The notes: a model not told the origin generated them from the sequence alone. Shown: positions 25,877 to 35,765, numbered from the stretch's first letter. The stretch is 64,000 bases of DNA from Asticcacaulis machinosus (GCF_028550435.1 NZ_JAQQKV010000001.1:496001-560000); one strand, 5' to 3'. Program-made: numbers and translations.

Positions 25877-27112
25877 ATGAGGTCAATTGTTTCGATGAAG
25901 TCACTTTTAACGCCGAAGGTGAAATATGTCGCCACGGTTTTCATTTTCAGTCTGCCCCTTTTATCCGGCCTGATTGGCAAGATCGGCAAGTCCAAAGCGT
26001 GGTTTGGGGATTATCAGGCCATTGCCTGCGCTGGGCAAAAGATCATCGAGGGGCAGCCGATATATGACCTTCAACTGGCGTGCGAGGGTATGCGCCCGGC
26101 GGTTTTTGTCTATCTGCCGGTTATTGCGGATATTGCCGCCGCACTTGCCCGTATTTTAGGTCAGCCCGGCCTGCAAACGGCGTATGCCATAGTCTATGTC
26201 TTTAGCCTGCTGGCATTGATCTGGTTGATTTATCTGCGCAAAGAAACACCCGCTCAACTGATCCAGAAAATACCTTTTGCCGCATTTCTGACCGGCAGTG
26301 CCGTGGTGTGGGGTAATATCGCCGTTCTATGCCATGCCGCCGTCGGTTTTAGTGCCTTACTGGTCACCACCAGCTTTTGGTGGGGGCCTTGGCTGTTTGT
26401 GGCGATTGTCGCCCTCTGCGGGATCGTAAAGCCCGTGTTCCTGACCTATTTGGCGGTCGTACTGTTTATAGACGCGCCGATCGTTAAGCGCTTAGGACTC
26501 TTTATAACCGGAGCTATCCTTGGACTATTGCCGACGGTTCTGTTCGCCACCGATGGATCGGCCCTGTCAGCTATCTGGCGCGAAACCCTCTCTCATTTTG
26601 TATATCAGGTCACACCCGGTGAAAGCTATTATGGGTGGCTGGCTTTATTCGGCCTTAGCGGCAACGGAACCTTGGCGGGCTTAGGGTTTATCCTGTTTGC
26701 CGGTCTTATGACATTGGCTGGTTTTGCGATTGCTGAGGCGCTTAAGTTATCAGCAATCAACCGGGCATGGCTGGGCTTGAGCCTCGGTGTGCTGATGATC
26801 CCGCGCCTGATGTCACAGGATGTATTCCTGATCGGTGTGGGTCTGGTAGTCATTGCCTTGAACAGTCGAAGCCTTAGCCCATCACATAAGCTCGCAATCT
26901 GGATCAAGGACAAAGGTCTTACGATCCTGACATCAATCTGTGCCTTTGTCCTCATCGGTAATGCGGTGGAACTGGGCGATTATACCACACGTATAGCGAC
27001 CCTGGCCTTAAGTCTTTATGTGCTGACGGCAGGTTATCTTAGCTTCAAAAGCGATCCACAGGCGGTGATGGCCCCCATAAAACGGCTTATGCCTGCACGG
27101 AAGTCTGCCTGA
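25877..27112 (+). CDS. GT87/DUF2029-like polytopic membrane protein 1
   Basis: A 411-residue protein with about ten hydrophobic segments. It resembles GT87-type GT-C mannosyltransferases: WFGDYQAIACAGQKIIEGQPIYD near residue 50 has the acidic and Tyr-Asp pattern expected in the first luminal loop. The segment GIVKPVFLTYLAVVL and the PRLMSQDVF motif recur in the next two genes. Predicted to transfer a sugar from a polyprenyl-phosphate donor outside the membrane; the acceptor is unknown. GGGG lies upstream of ATG 25877; an in-frame ATG at 25895 is an alternative. The last base of its TGA is shared with the next ATG. Confidence 0.65.
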   Translation: MRSIVSMKSLLTPKVKYVATVFIFSLPLLSGLIGKIGKSKAWFGDYQAIACAGQKIIEGQPIYDLQLACEGMRPAVFVYLPVIADIAAALARILGQPGLQTAYAIVYVFSLLALIWLIYLRKETPAQLIQKIPFAAFLTGSAVVWGNIAVLCHAAVGFSALLVTTSFWWGPWLFVAIVALCGIVKPVFLTYLAVVLFIDAPIVKRLGLFITGAILGLLPTVLFATDGSALSAIWRETLSHFVYQVTPGESYYGWLALFGLSGNGTLAGLGFILFAGLMTLAGFAIAEALKLSAINRAWLGLSLGVLMIPRLMSQDVFLIGVGLVVIALNSRSLSPSHKLAIWIKDKGLTILTSICAFVLIGNAVELGDYTTRIATLALSLYVLTAGYLSFKSDPQAVMAPIKRLMPARKSA

Positions 27113-28299
27113 TGTCGGCTCTGGAGTGGCTAAACCGCAAAACGCAGTCAAAATGGTCAATGGGACTGCTGATCTTTTTTTTCACCCTGCCGGTGACGTC
27201 AAGCCTTTTGGGGCGCCTTACCAAGGGCAAGTGGTGGTTCAATGATTTCGACGCCCTGATTTGTGGTGCGGATCATATCCGGCGTGGACTGTCGCCCTAC
27301 GACCTAGCCCCCGTATGCGAAGGACTAAAACCCGCCGCCTATGTCTATGCGCCTCAGGTGGGTAAAACGCTCATCCCGTTCATAGACGCGGTCGGTCTGG
27401 ACGGGGCAAGGCTATTATATGCGTGCCTGCTGATCCCTCTGCTGCTGCTGACCGCATGGTACAGCCTGCGCAAACCCTTTGATCATATCCCGCTGAATGT
27501 GCGGGCCTTAGGCTTTGGGCTGCTGACCGGGTCATCCATCGCCAGCGGCAATATTGGTCTTTTCCTGCACGGCCTGATCCTTCTGGTGGCACTGGGAATC
27601 CATAAAACCCGCTGGCCGTTTTTGCTGGCCGTTGTGTTTGCCGCCCTGATCAAACCGACTCTACTGACCTATCTGGTTGTCTTTCTGTATCAGGATAAAC
27701 CTGTTCTCAGCCGTATCGGGTTTGCAGGCCTTGGGGCAGTGCTGGGCCTCACCGCCGTTGCTTCTGTTTTTGCGACCGCAGGCCCATTTTTTGATATCTG
27801 GCAAGCGCGCATCGATCAGATTGTCGTTTCAGAACAGTCTGGCATGAGCTTCTTTGCCTGGGCCGCTGCGTTGGGACTTGGTGCCTCATCCCCCATTACC
27901 CTCTCAGTATACTTATTATTTGCAGGCATCATGGTTCTGGCCGGATGGTTCATAGCCGAATTCTCAAACGCCACCCGTGATGAACGTATTTTACTAGGCC
28001 TTGGCATGGCCCTCATGCTCAATCCACGTCTTATGGATTATGATCTGCTGATCGTGCCGGCATTCATAGCGCTTATCGTCATGCTAAGCCGATCTTTGGG
28101 TGAGACATATTTCAATCGGATCGTCATTGGCTTCTCGGCTCTATCAGTCATGACGCTCATTTTGCGCATGGCAGATATCGAAGGCATGTCCCCCGACGCC
28201 TTAACGGTATTTATGTATGCTGTCCTGATTATTTTTTCGGGCGCCAGCATGGCAATGGTTCACCGCCATGACATAAAAGCGAAGTTATGGGCCGGGTAA
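27112..28299 (+). CDS. GT87/DUF2029-like polytopic membrane protein 2
   Basis: A 395-residue paralogue of its neighbours. The same layout is visible: WWFNDFDALICGADHIRRGLSPYD near residue 40, KPTLLTYLVVFLYQD, and NPRLMDYDLLIVPAFIAL. It starts at an ATG overlapping the previous TGA (TGATG), so translation is coupled. These signatures suggest a GT-C enzyme with its catalytic loop in the periplasm. No function is known. Confidence 0.65.
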   Translation: MSALEWLNRKTQSKWSMGLLIFFFTLPVTSSLLGRLTKGKWWFNDFDALICGADHIRRGLSPYDLAPVCEGLKPAAYVYAPQVGKTLIPFIDAVGLDGARLLYACLLIPLLLLTAWYSLRKPFDHIPLNVRALGFGLLTGSSIASGNIGLFLHGLILLVALGIHKTRWPFLLAVVFAALIKPTLLTYLVVFLYQDKPVLSRIGFAGLGAVLGLTAVASVFATAGPFFDIWQARIDQIVVSEQSGMSFFAWAAALGLGASSPITLSVYLLFAGIMVLAGWFIAEFSNATRDERILLGLGMALMLNPRLMDYDLLIVPAFIALIVMLSRSLGETYFNRIVIGFSALSVMTLILRMADIEGMSPDALTVFMYAVLIIFSGASMAMVHRHDIKAKLWAG

Positions 28300-28468
28300 G
28301 CTTATATTAAGAGGCATTTTCACCACACTTGCGCAAAGCCTTACAAACTTAAGACTTTTCGTCTCATTTGACACAAATATGGCCGGTTTCGGAGCCTATT
28401 TAGCCTCAATTCACGCTCAGTTGGATGAAAAGCTAAAAAACAACCCATCCAGCCTTTAGTGAACCTCC

Positions 28469-29719
28469 ATGTTAGTAAACCTCCCGCCGCTTACGGTCGA
28501 TGCCGCCTCATGGCTATCGGCACGATTACGCACACCCAAGGCCATAGGCTGGTATATTTTTGCCTTCACCCTGCCTTTGAGTGGTGGATTGATCGGCCGG
28601 ATTATAAAAGACCGGCCCTGGCTGGTTGATTTCGATGCTCTGGCCTGCGCAGGCGATCATATGACGCGCGGCCTTTCGCCCTATGATATCACCCCGTTTT
28701 GCCAGGGCATGAAGGCCACACCTTACGTCTATGCACCGCAAATAGCAGGCATATTCGGGCATATGATTGAGGCCTTGAGTTACAATGCCCTCAAAGCCCT
28801 CTATCTGCTGGCTTTGAGTGTTGCCTTGGTGTTTATCGGCTGGGTAGGCATGGTCAGAGCCCTGCCTAACGCGCCCAATGCTTTGCGTATTCCGGTTTAT
28901 GCCATCCTCACCGGCGGCAGCGTGGCCTCAGGCAATATAGGCATATTACTGCACGCTATTATCCTTTTGTGCGCGTTAAACCTGCATAAACACCGCTGGC
29001 CATTCATAGTCGCGGTGATCTTTGGCGCCTTTTTCAAGCCCACATTGATGACCTATTTCATCGTCCTGCTGTATCAGGATCGACCGCTAAAATCGCGTCT
29101 AGGCTTTGGGATATTGGCGGGTGTGGCGGGCATTGCCGCCTATATGTCGCTCATCCTGTTCGCCGGCCCGCTGGCGGTCGACTGGAAACACAGCCTTGAT
29201 CAGATCGTCATGACCGAACAGCCCGGCATAGGCTTTTTCTCATGGATGCCGTGGATTGGCCTTGAGCCCGGATCACATCTGTCGCTGGCCCTTGCGGGCC
29301 TGTTTATGCTGACTATCGCGGGGATTGGCTTTGCCATGACCCATTGGGGGCAAATTACCGCCCATGAACGCATCATGCTGGGCTTAGGCATAGCGCAGCT
29401 ACTCAATCCGCGCCTGATGGACTATGACATTCTCTACATAGCCCCGGCGGTAGCTCTTATGGCCACCATGAGCCGCCATTTAGGTGTCACTCAGTACCGC
29501 GTTGTAACATGGGGCTTGTTCGGTATGTGCACGGCCGTTTTGTTGATCAACAACTGGGACGCCAACGCCCTGCCGATCATTCCGATGTCAGGGCTGGCGG
29601 TCACCATTCTGATGCTGTGGGTCGGCGGGCAAATCATCTGGATGAACCGCGATAAACTTACCCGCCCGCTAAAAGGCTGGCGCAAACCGCGGCTACAGGG
29701 CGGCCTTGAGCCGCTCTAG
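28469..29719 (+). CDS. GT87/DUF2029-like polytopic membrane protein 3
   Basis: A 416-residue third member of the tandem family. Motifs are WLVDFDALACAGDHMTRGLSPYD, KPTLMTYFIVLLYQDRP and NPRLMDYDILYIAPAVAL, closest to the second copy. It stands 169 bases after the second copy, so it may have its own promoter (TTGACA at about 28370). The 3' end overlaps convergent valS by 27 bases. Function is inferred as for the other copies. Confidence 0.63.
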   Translation: MLVNLPPLTVDAASWLSARLRTPKAIGWYIFAFTLPLSGGLIGRIIKDRPWLVDFDALACAGDHMTRGLSPYDITPFCQGMKATPYVYAPQIAGIFGHMIEALSYNALKALYLLALSVALVFIGWVGMVRALPNAPNALRIPVYAILTGGSVASGNIGILLHAIILLCALNLHKHRWPFIVAVIFGAFFKPTLMTYFIVLLYQDRPLKSRLGFGILAGVAGIAAYMSLILFAGPLAVDWKHSLDQIVMTEQPGIGFFSWMPWIGLEPGSHLSLALAGLFMLTIAGIGFAMTHWGQITAHERIMLGLGIAQLLNPRLMDYDILYIAPAVALMATMSRHLGVTQYRVVTWGLFGMCTAVLLINNWDANALPIIPMSGLAVTILMLWVGGQIIWMNRDKLTRPLKGWRKPRLQGGLEPL

Positions 29720-32416
29720 GGCCGCGGCCAGCTTAGCCTTGCCACCTTCGGCCTCGGCCAGACGTTCGCGATTTTCCTCGATCACCTCTTCCGGGGCTTT
29801 TTTGACGAATTCAGGATTATCGAGCTTTCGGCGCGTGCCGTCGATCGATTTGTCAAAGGCGGCGATGTCTTTCAGCAAACGCGCTTCTTCGGCCTTAAGG
29901 TCAATGAACTCGGCGATCGCCAGATGCCCCGTAGCATCACCTGCTATAAATGGAACGGAGCCAGTTATGGAAGGATCACTTTCCTTATCTGTAAAACTCC
30001 ATTCTCCTTTAAGGCGTCCAAGCGAATTGATTGTTTGAATGTGCCGATCCAAATATTCAGATGTTTTTCCTACAACCCCAGTAAATGCTAAGCTAGGACG
30101 CGCTGATCCGGGTACATTCATTTCTGAGCGTATGGAACGCACCTCGGAAATCAGGTCGATCAGCCAGTTGATTTCGTCGTCAGCCGACGCATCGATCCAA
30201 TCGGCCTTAAACTCAGGCCATGACTGAACAATCAGGGGGTTAGAATGTACTCCGTTGGCGGTCTTGTCCCACAGTTCTTCGGTGATGAACGGCATGACCG
30301 GATGCAGGAGAATCAGGCACTGATCCAGCACCCACGCCGTTGTGGCGCGGATTTCGGCCTTGGCCACTTCATCATCGCCGTTCAGGATCGGCTTGGCCAG
30401 TTCCAGATACCAGTCACAGACCACGTTCCAGACGAATTTATAGAGCGCCGACGCGGCATCATCAAAAGCACAGGCTTCCAACGCCGTTGTCACCGCCTGC
30501 ACCGTCTTTTGAACTTCGCCGCGTATCCAGCGGCTGAGGGTCAATTCCACGTTCGCCGGATCAAAGCCTTCGGCATGGGCACATTCGTTCATCTGGGCAA
30601 AGCGAGCCGCATTCCACAGCTTGGTGCCAAAATTGCGGTAGCCCTCAATGCGTTGTTTGGCCAGCTTGATATCGCGGCCTTGGCCCGACATGGCGGTCAT
30701 GGTGAAGCGTAACGCATCAGCGCCAAATTCATCGATCAGCACCAGCGGATCCATGACGTTGCCTTTGGACTTGGACATCTTCTGGCCCTTGTCGTCACGG
30801 ACCAGCGCGTTGATAAACACGCGCTCAAACGGGGCCTTACCGGTAAAATGCAGGCCCATCATCATCATCCGGGCAACCCAGAAGAAGATGATGTCAAAGC
30901 CGGTAATCAGGGTATGGGTCGGGTAAAAGCGCTCTAAGTCTTTGGTCTGCTCCGGCCATCCCATTGTCGAAAACGGCCACAGCGCCGATGAGAACCACGT
31001 ATCGAGAACGTCTTCGTCTTGCGTCAGTTCAACGTCTTTACCGTAATGGGCTTTAGCAACGGCAAAAGCCTGACTTTCAGTTTCTTCGACGAAGATTGCA
31101 CCATCAGGCCCAAACCAGGCGGGAATGCGGTGCCCCCACCAAAGCTGACGGGAGACACACCACGGCTCGATATTTCGCAGCCATTCAAAGTAAGTCTTTT
31201 CCCAGTTTTTCGGTTCAAAAACCGTGCGGCCATCTTCAACAGCCGCCAGCGCGTCTTTGGCCAGTTCACCGGCATTAACGTACCACTGATCGGTCAGATA
31301 AGGTTCAATGACCACGCCGGAACGGTCACCATGCGGCACCATATGTCGGGTCTTTTCAATCTCTTTGAGCAGACCCAGATTTTCAATCTCAGCGATGATA
31401 GCTTTGCGTGCCGCGAAACGATCCTGCCCGCGATAGGCTTCCGGCACGGTGTCATTCAACCGCGCCTGACCATCCAGAATATTGATAGACTCCAAACCCT
31501 GCCGCTTACCGACCTGAAAGTCGTTAAAGTCATGGGCGGGCGTAATCTTGACGGCACCAGACCCCTTGGCCGGATCAGCATAGTCATCAGCTACAATCGG
31601 GATACGACGACCAACGATCGGCAAAATCACCTCTTTGCCGACTAAGCCTTTATAGCGCTCATCATCGGGATGCACCGCCACAGCCGTGTCGCCCAGCATG
31701 GTTTCAGGCCGCGTGGTCGCCACCACAATGTAGTCGCGCGTCTCAAAGGTTTCATTGCCCTCTTCATCCTTGATGGGATGCTGATAGGTCAGCCCATCTG
31801 CTAAGGGATAGGCGAAATGATAATAGGCGCCGTCGACTTCTTTTTGCTCGACCTCAAGGTCGGAAATCGCCGTCTGAAAATACGGGTCCCAGTTGACCAG
31901 ACGCTTATCGCGGTAGATCAGGCCCTCTTTATGCAATTGCACAAACACCTTGCGCACGGCGGCAGACAAGCCTTCATCCAGCGTAAAGCGCTCCCGCGAC
32001 CAGTCGCATGACGCCCCCAGACGGCGCAATTGCCCGACAATCGTGCCGCCCGATTCAGCCTTCCAGTCCCAGACCTTTTGCACAAAGGCCTCACGGCCCA
32101 TGTCCCGGCGCGATTGCTGACCGGCGGCGGCCAGTTGGCGTTCAACCACCATCTGGGTCGCGATACCGGCGTGATCCGTCCCCGGCAGCCACAAGGCCGC
32201 CTTACCGCGCATCCGCTCAAAGCGGATCAGCACGTCCTGAAGTGTATTGTTGAGCGCATGGCCAATATGCAGCGATCCCGTCACATTGGGTGGCGGTATC
32301 ACAATCGAAAAGCTCTCAGCCCCCTCTTTGTCCGTCGGCTTAAAAGCACCGGACGTTTCCCACATCTCATAAAGGCGCGGCTCAACGGATTTCGGATCGA
32401 AAGTCTTATTCAACAT
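29693..32416 (-). CDS. valS: Valine--tRNA ligase
   Basis: The 907-residue class I synthetase charges tRNA-Val. The HIGH-type motif is in PPNVTGSLHIGHALN, and KMSKS is in KGQKMSKSKGNVMDPL. The editing domain and a C-terminal coiled coil are present. The frame opens to 32596, but the natural N-terminus is MLNKTFDPKSVE at 32416; the extra 60 codons cover a terminator. The 3' end overlaps the GT87-like gene. Confidence 0.96.
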   Translation of the reverse strand: MLNKTFDPKSVEPRLYEMWETSGAFKPTDKEGAESFSIVIPPPNVTGSLHIGHALNNTLQDVLIRFERMRGKAALWLPGTDHAGIATQMVVERQLAAAGQQSRRDMGREAFVQKVWDWKAESGGTIVGQLRRLGASCDWSRERFTLDEGLSAAVRKVFVQLHKEGLIYRDKRLVNWDPYFQTAISDLEVEQKEVDGAYYHFAYPLADGLTYQHPIKDEEGNETFETRDYIVVATTRPETMLGDTAVAVHPDDERYKGLVGKEVILPIVGRRIPIVADDYADPAKGSGAVKITPAHDFNDFQVGKRQGLESINILDGQARLNDTVPEAYRGQDRFAARKAIIAEIENLGLLKEIEKTRHMVPHGDRSGVVIEPYLTDQWYVNAGELAKDALAAVEDGRTVFEPKNWEKTYFEWLRNIEPWCVSRQLWWGHRIPAWFGPDGAIFVEETESQAFAVAKAHYGKDVELTQDEDVLDTWFSSALWPFSTMGWPEQTKDLERFYPTHTLITGFDIIFFWVARMMMMGLHFTGKAPFERVFINALVRDDKGQKMSKSKGNVMDPLVLIDEFGADALRFTMTAMSGQGRDIKLAKQRIEGYRNFGTKLWNAARFAQMNECAHAEGFDPANVELTLSRWIRGEVQKTVQAVTTALEACAFDDAASALYKFVWNVVCDWYLELAKPILNGDDEVAKAEIRATTAWVLDQCLILLHPVMPFITEELWDKTANGVHSNPLIVQSWPEFKADWIDASADDEINWLIDLISEVRSIRSEMNVPGSARPSLAFTGVVGKTSEYLDRHIQTINSLGRLKGEWSFTDKESDPSITGSVPFIAGDATGHLAIAEFIDLKAEEARLLKDIAAFDKSIDGTRRKLDNPEFVKKAPEEVIEENRERLAEAEGGKAKLAAALERLKAAL

Positions 32417-32449
32417 GCTCAGGCTTTGACAATAAAAACAGGAAGGGGA

Positions 32450-32480
32450 AACAAAAACGGCGCCCGCAGTGGACGCCGTT
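32450..32480 (-). terminator. Terminator between popZ and valS
   Basis: On the minus strand AACGGCG (32480-32474) pairs with CGCCGTT (32462-32456), followed by TTTGTTT. It would separate popZ transcription from valS, which lies downstream on the same strand. Confidence 0.72.
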
Positions 32481-32540
32481 CTCTCTATAACCATTTGCGG
32501 CGAAACGAAAGTCTTTAGCCGCCTCAGATAGCGTCTATGA

Positions 32541-33107
32541 TTAGCGCCGGGCCTGACGGGCGATACGCTCGACCTCAAGGCGGACCTGCTCTTCAACGAT
32601 GGCGGCCAGATTCTTATCCAGCCAGTCCTGAAGCATAGGGCGCATCAATTCCTTAAGTACGTCCTCCAAGGTGCGGCCATCTTTGGGCACCAGCAGAGCA
32701 TTGGTCAGGGCACCAAAGGCATTCGCCGCCGTGCTCTCCGTCCGGTCACTGACCAGACGCGACGCGCCAAAATCAGTCTCCGGTGCCGAATAGACGGGCT
32801 TAGGTTCCGGCTTAGGCGCAGGCGGTGCCACAGCCGCAACCGGCTCATACGCATCCAGATCACCAATAGAGGCTACCGGTGCGGCCACATAAGGCTCGGT
32901 CAATTCCAGCACGTCATCCTCCGGCTCGTCCTCTTCAAACGCGACCACAGGTTCCGGCTCCGGTTCAGGCGCAGGTTCCGGTTCTGCCACCGCCACTTCA
33001 GCCGGGGCCTCAGCCGCCTCTTCAGGCGCGTCATCTTCGGAGATAATGCGGCGAATGGAGGCAAGGATTTCCTCCATAGTCGGCTCGTGTGCGGATTGGT
33101 CTGACAT
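32541..33107 (-). CDS. popZ: Polar organizing protein PopZ
   Basis: A 188-residue DUF2497 protein. The N-terminal SDQSAHEPTMEEILASIRR, then IISEDDAP, is nearly the Caulobacter PopZ sequence. A long Pro, Glu and Ala linker of about 90 residues follows. The C-terminal oligomerisation helices contain ALLVPKDGRTLEDVLKELMR and WLDKNLAAIVEEQV. In Caulobacter PopZ makes a polar matrix that anchors ParB-bound origins and signalling proteins. The frame is open to 33170, but ATG 33107 fits. The neighbouring TolC-family gene is the same as in Caulobacter. A GAATC (CcrM-type GANTC) site is at 33125. Confidence 0.93.
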   Translation of the reverse strand: MSDQSAHEPTMEEILASIRRIISEDDAPEEAAEAPAEVAVAEPEPAPEPEPEPVVAFEEDEPEDDVLELTEPYVAAPVASIGDLDAYEPVAAVAPPAPKPEPKPVYSAPETDFGASRLVSDRTESTAANAFGALTNALLVPKDGRTLEDVLKELMRPMLQDWLDKNLAAIVEEQVRLEVERIARQARR

Positions 33108-33265
33108 GGTAATATCGCCGTTGAATCGGAAAACTGTGCTATAAAGACACGGCTTAAGGGATTTTGGCAACTCTTAAGCTTATAAGCCGCCCATTAATTC
33201 GCGAAACGGGCTAATTTTCCTGTTACTCATTGAAAAATCAGCCGGTTTTGTAATGGCGAAAATGA

Positions 33266-34684
33266 CTATTTTTCAGTCATACCGTCGGTCACGCCCGCGC
33301 CAAGACCGTCAATTGCGCGAATCACCGGCTCAATGGTCATGCCTTTATTCTTGACACGATCAAAGTTCTTGGCGGGATCATAGACCTCAGCCTGGGGCAC
33401 CAGTTCACGCGCATTGAGGCTGCCCATGACCGCCAAAAGCTGGGATGAGGCCACATATTCGTCACGCTGGGCATTAATCAGCGCCAGTTGCGCCGACCGG
33501 TATTCCTGTTCGGCATTCAGCACCTCGATATTGGTACGCAAGCCGACCTGAAACTCCATCTTGACACCTTCGGCTGCCAGACGCGTCGCGCGCACCTGCT
33601 CCTGATTGGCTGCCGTTGCCGACTTGGCCGCAACCATTTGCGCCCAAGATGACGAGGTATCCTGAATGACGCCGCGGCGGTTTTCTTCGACCGTCATCTT
33701 TTGAGCCGTGTGACCTTCGGCGGCCTGACGAATGCGTGAGGAGTTAAAGCCGGCTGAAAACAACGGGATCGACAAACGCAACGTTGCCGAAGCTGCATCG
33801 CGGTTATCGAGATTATTGAAATCATTGGTCGGCGCAAAGGCGCCATAGCTGGCCGACAATCCGATCGTTGGCCCCAGGTTTGACCGGGCGGCTTTCACAC
33901 GGGCCCGCGCGGCGGCTTCGGCAAACAACGCCGAGTTCAGATCAGGGTTATATTTTTCAGCCGCATTCAGTGCCACATCAAAATCGGTAGGGATATTGGG
34001 CAGGGCCGTCTCCGGCTCCAGACTGGTCGGGGCCTGGCCGACGATCGCAATATATGACGCACGGCTGGTGTCCAGTTGCGCTTTGGCCTGAGCCAGAGAC
34101 GCCTGCGAGGCCGCCAAACGGGCTTCGGATTGCGCCACATCGGTTCGGGTATTGTCGCCCACCGAAAAGCGCGCATTGGCTTCATCCAGTTGGCGCTTCA
34201 AAACCTCGTAATTTTCCTGACGGATACGCAGGGCTTCCTGATCACGGCGCACGGCGGTGTAGACCGAAATCACATTCAACAGAACCGATTGTTCGACCGA
34301 ACGAAGGCCCTCCTGCCCGGCCAGAACATCAGCCCTGGCGGCATCAAGTGTCGATACCAGCGCGCCCGACGCAAAAATCGGTTGGCTGGCCGACAGCGTC
34401 AAAGATGTGGTTGAGCGATTGCCCGACAAGTCAGGCAGATCATTATACCCGACATCCGCCCCGGCATTCAGCGATGGTCCAAGGCTGGAGCGCGCCTGTA
34501 CATAGGTTTCGTCCTGCGCGCGCTGAAGGGCCCGTTGTCTCTGGATAGTGGGATTACTGGCATAGGCCATAGCAATCGCATCGTTAAGCGTCTCCGCAGA
34601 TGCCATCCCGGCACCGCCGATACCCGCCATTAGCGCCAGAACACTTAAACCGACACGTAACTGAACAGACTTCGCACCCGTCAT
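33266..34684 (-). CDS. TolC-family outer membrane efflux/secretion protein
   Basis: A 472-residue channel protein with a signal peptide ending GMASA-ET. The two tandem coiled repeats of the TolC fold are evident, e.g. LNDAIAMAYASNPTIQRQRA and the related VALNAAEKYNPDLNSALFA. TolC proteins form trimeric tunnels for drug efflux or type I secretion. In Caulobacter the gene next to popZ is an RsaF-type TolC; orthology is likely but unproven. ATG 34684 is chosen because it starts the signal peptide. No inner-membrane partner is adjacent. Confidence 0.88.
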   Translation of the reverse strand: MTGAKSVQLRVGLSVLALMAGIGGAGMASAETLNDAIAMAYASNPTIQRQRALQRAQDETYVQARSSLGPSLNAGADVGYNDLPDLSGNRSTTSLTLSASQPIFASGALVSTLDAARADVLAGQEGLRSVEQSVLLNVISVYTAVRRDQEALRIRQENYEVLKRQLDEANARFSVGDNTRTDVAQSEARLAASQASLAQAKAQLDTSRASYIAIVGQAPTSLEPETALPNIPTDFDVALNAAEKYNPDLNSALFAEAAARARVKAARSNLGPTIGLSASYGAFAPTNDFNNLDNRDAASATLRLSIPLFSAGFNSSRIRQAAEGHTAQKMTVEENRRGVIQDTSSSWAQMVAAKSATAANQEQVRATRLAAEGVKMEFQVGLRTNIEVLNAEQEYRSAQLALINAQRDEYVASSQLLAVMGSLNARELVPQAEVYDPAKNFDRVKNKGMTIEPVIRAIDGLGAGVTDGMTEK

Positions 34685-34813
34685 AAACGACTTCCCTAAA
34701 AAGATTAATGACGCCCCTACGCGCCATGCCCCAGCACCGTTGGCGCAAAGAACCCTTAGCGCCATCTCTGGCACAAGTTACGGTATTTGGCGAATTAAGC
34801 TTTTTTCACATTT

Positions 34814-34828
34814 GCCCGTTTGACGGGC
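34814..34828. terminator. Hairpin downstream of the Pcm-like gene
   Basis: GCCCGT and ACGGGC arms flank a TTG loop, about 19 bases past the stop of the minus-strand Pcm-like gene. No clear T-run is present on that strand, so its strength is uncertain. Confidence 0.35.
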
Positions 34829-34846
34829 TTTACGCGAGCGCCGATA

Positions 34847-35476
34847 TCAAAATACGAAGCTTTTGGCCGCCTCGAAACCCGGCAGGGTCGACGGCGACGA
34901 ATCAAAAGCCTCACGCGCCGAAACGCCTGAATCCAGTTGAGAATAGACCATGGCCTTACCCACAGCAGAGTTCCGTACAACAACGCCCAGCCGGCCGCCG
35001 GGCTTTAAGGCCTTGAGCCAGGCGTCTGGGACGGCGCTTACCGCACCCTCGACGACGATGATGTCATATTCACCGGCTACCGGCGTTGCAAAAGGCTGAC
35101 CTTGCGTTTTAACGCCCAGGCGCTTCAGGTAAGGCTCAATAATCGCAAACGTGCGCGCGTCCTCTTCCTGTACTGTGACGTTCAGGCCCGCATAAGCCAG
35201 GACAGCCCCGGCATAAGGTGCCGCGATCGCCAAAACACTTTCACCCGCCTTGGGCGACAAAGCGTGCATGAGCTTAGAAATATCACGGGCCTTCATCAGA
35301 TAACGATTGGGCGAAATAAGCGCTTCAACCTCACCGTAAGCCGCAAAGCCCTGAGACGGCGCACACAAACGCTCACGCTCGACATGACGCATGGCTTTTT
35401 GCAAGGCCATGTCGGTGACATCGTTCACCCGCACCTGAGATTCGACCATATTATTGCGAGCGGCGACATAATCCAT
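34847..35476 (-). CDS. Protein-L-isoaspartate methyltransferase-like protein (degenerate SAM motif)
   Basis: A 209-residue relative of Pcm. The N-terminal half (NNMVESQVRVNDVTDMALQKAM) has the family's usual arrangement. The SAM motif I region reads VLAIAAPYAGAVLAYAG instead of a GxGxG loop such as GTGSGY, and the active-site region SPNRYLMKARDISKLMHAL differs too. The fold is probably kept, with catalysis doubtful. It lies upstream of the TolC gene on the same strand, with 162 bases between. A conventional Pcm is encoded at 59139. Confidence 0.72.
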   Translation of the reverse strand: MDYVAARNNMVESQVRVNDVTDMALQKAMRHVERERLCAPSQGFAAYGEVEALISPNRYLMKARDISKLMHALSPKAGESVLAIAAPYAGAVLAYAGLNVTVQEEDARTFAIIEPYLKRLGVKTQGQPFATPVAGEYDIIVVEGAVSAVPDAWLKALKPGGRLGVVVRNSAVGKAMVYSQLDSGVSAREAFDSSPSTLPGFEAAKSFVF

Positions 35477-35667
35477 GTTCAGACCCTTTAAACGCTGGAG
35501 AGATTCCTTCGCTTATAGGCGCTCAAAAGCGTTTCAGCAATTCTCCCACACGCCAAAACAAGCCATAAAAATAAGAGTTTTCCAAACAATTCTGCTGAGA
35601 GCCTCTCAAAACCAATTGCAGGGCGACATGTGATCTGATAGCTGCACTGACCTTACGCTCTTAGATC

Positions 35668-35741
35668 GGCCTGATGGCGGAGCGGTTACGCAGCGGATTG
35701 CAAATCCGTGTAGCCCGGTTCGACTCCGGGTCAGGCCTCCA
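35668..35741 (+). tRNA. tRNA-Cys (GCA)
   Basis: A 74-base cloverleaf: acceptor arms GGCCTGA and TCAGGCC pair perfectly. The anticodon is GCA in GATTGCAAATCC. The T-loop is GGTTCGACTCC, and CCA is encoded at 35739-35741. Discriminator is T (U), as expected for Cys. Confidence 0.96.
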
Positions 35742-35765
35742 AATCCCTTACAACCTAGAGCCAGA

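Noticed and set aside
30245-32518. Several long plus-strand frames opposite valS
   Set aside because: They are antisense shadows of valS; the encoded sequences show no motifs.
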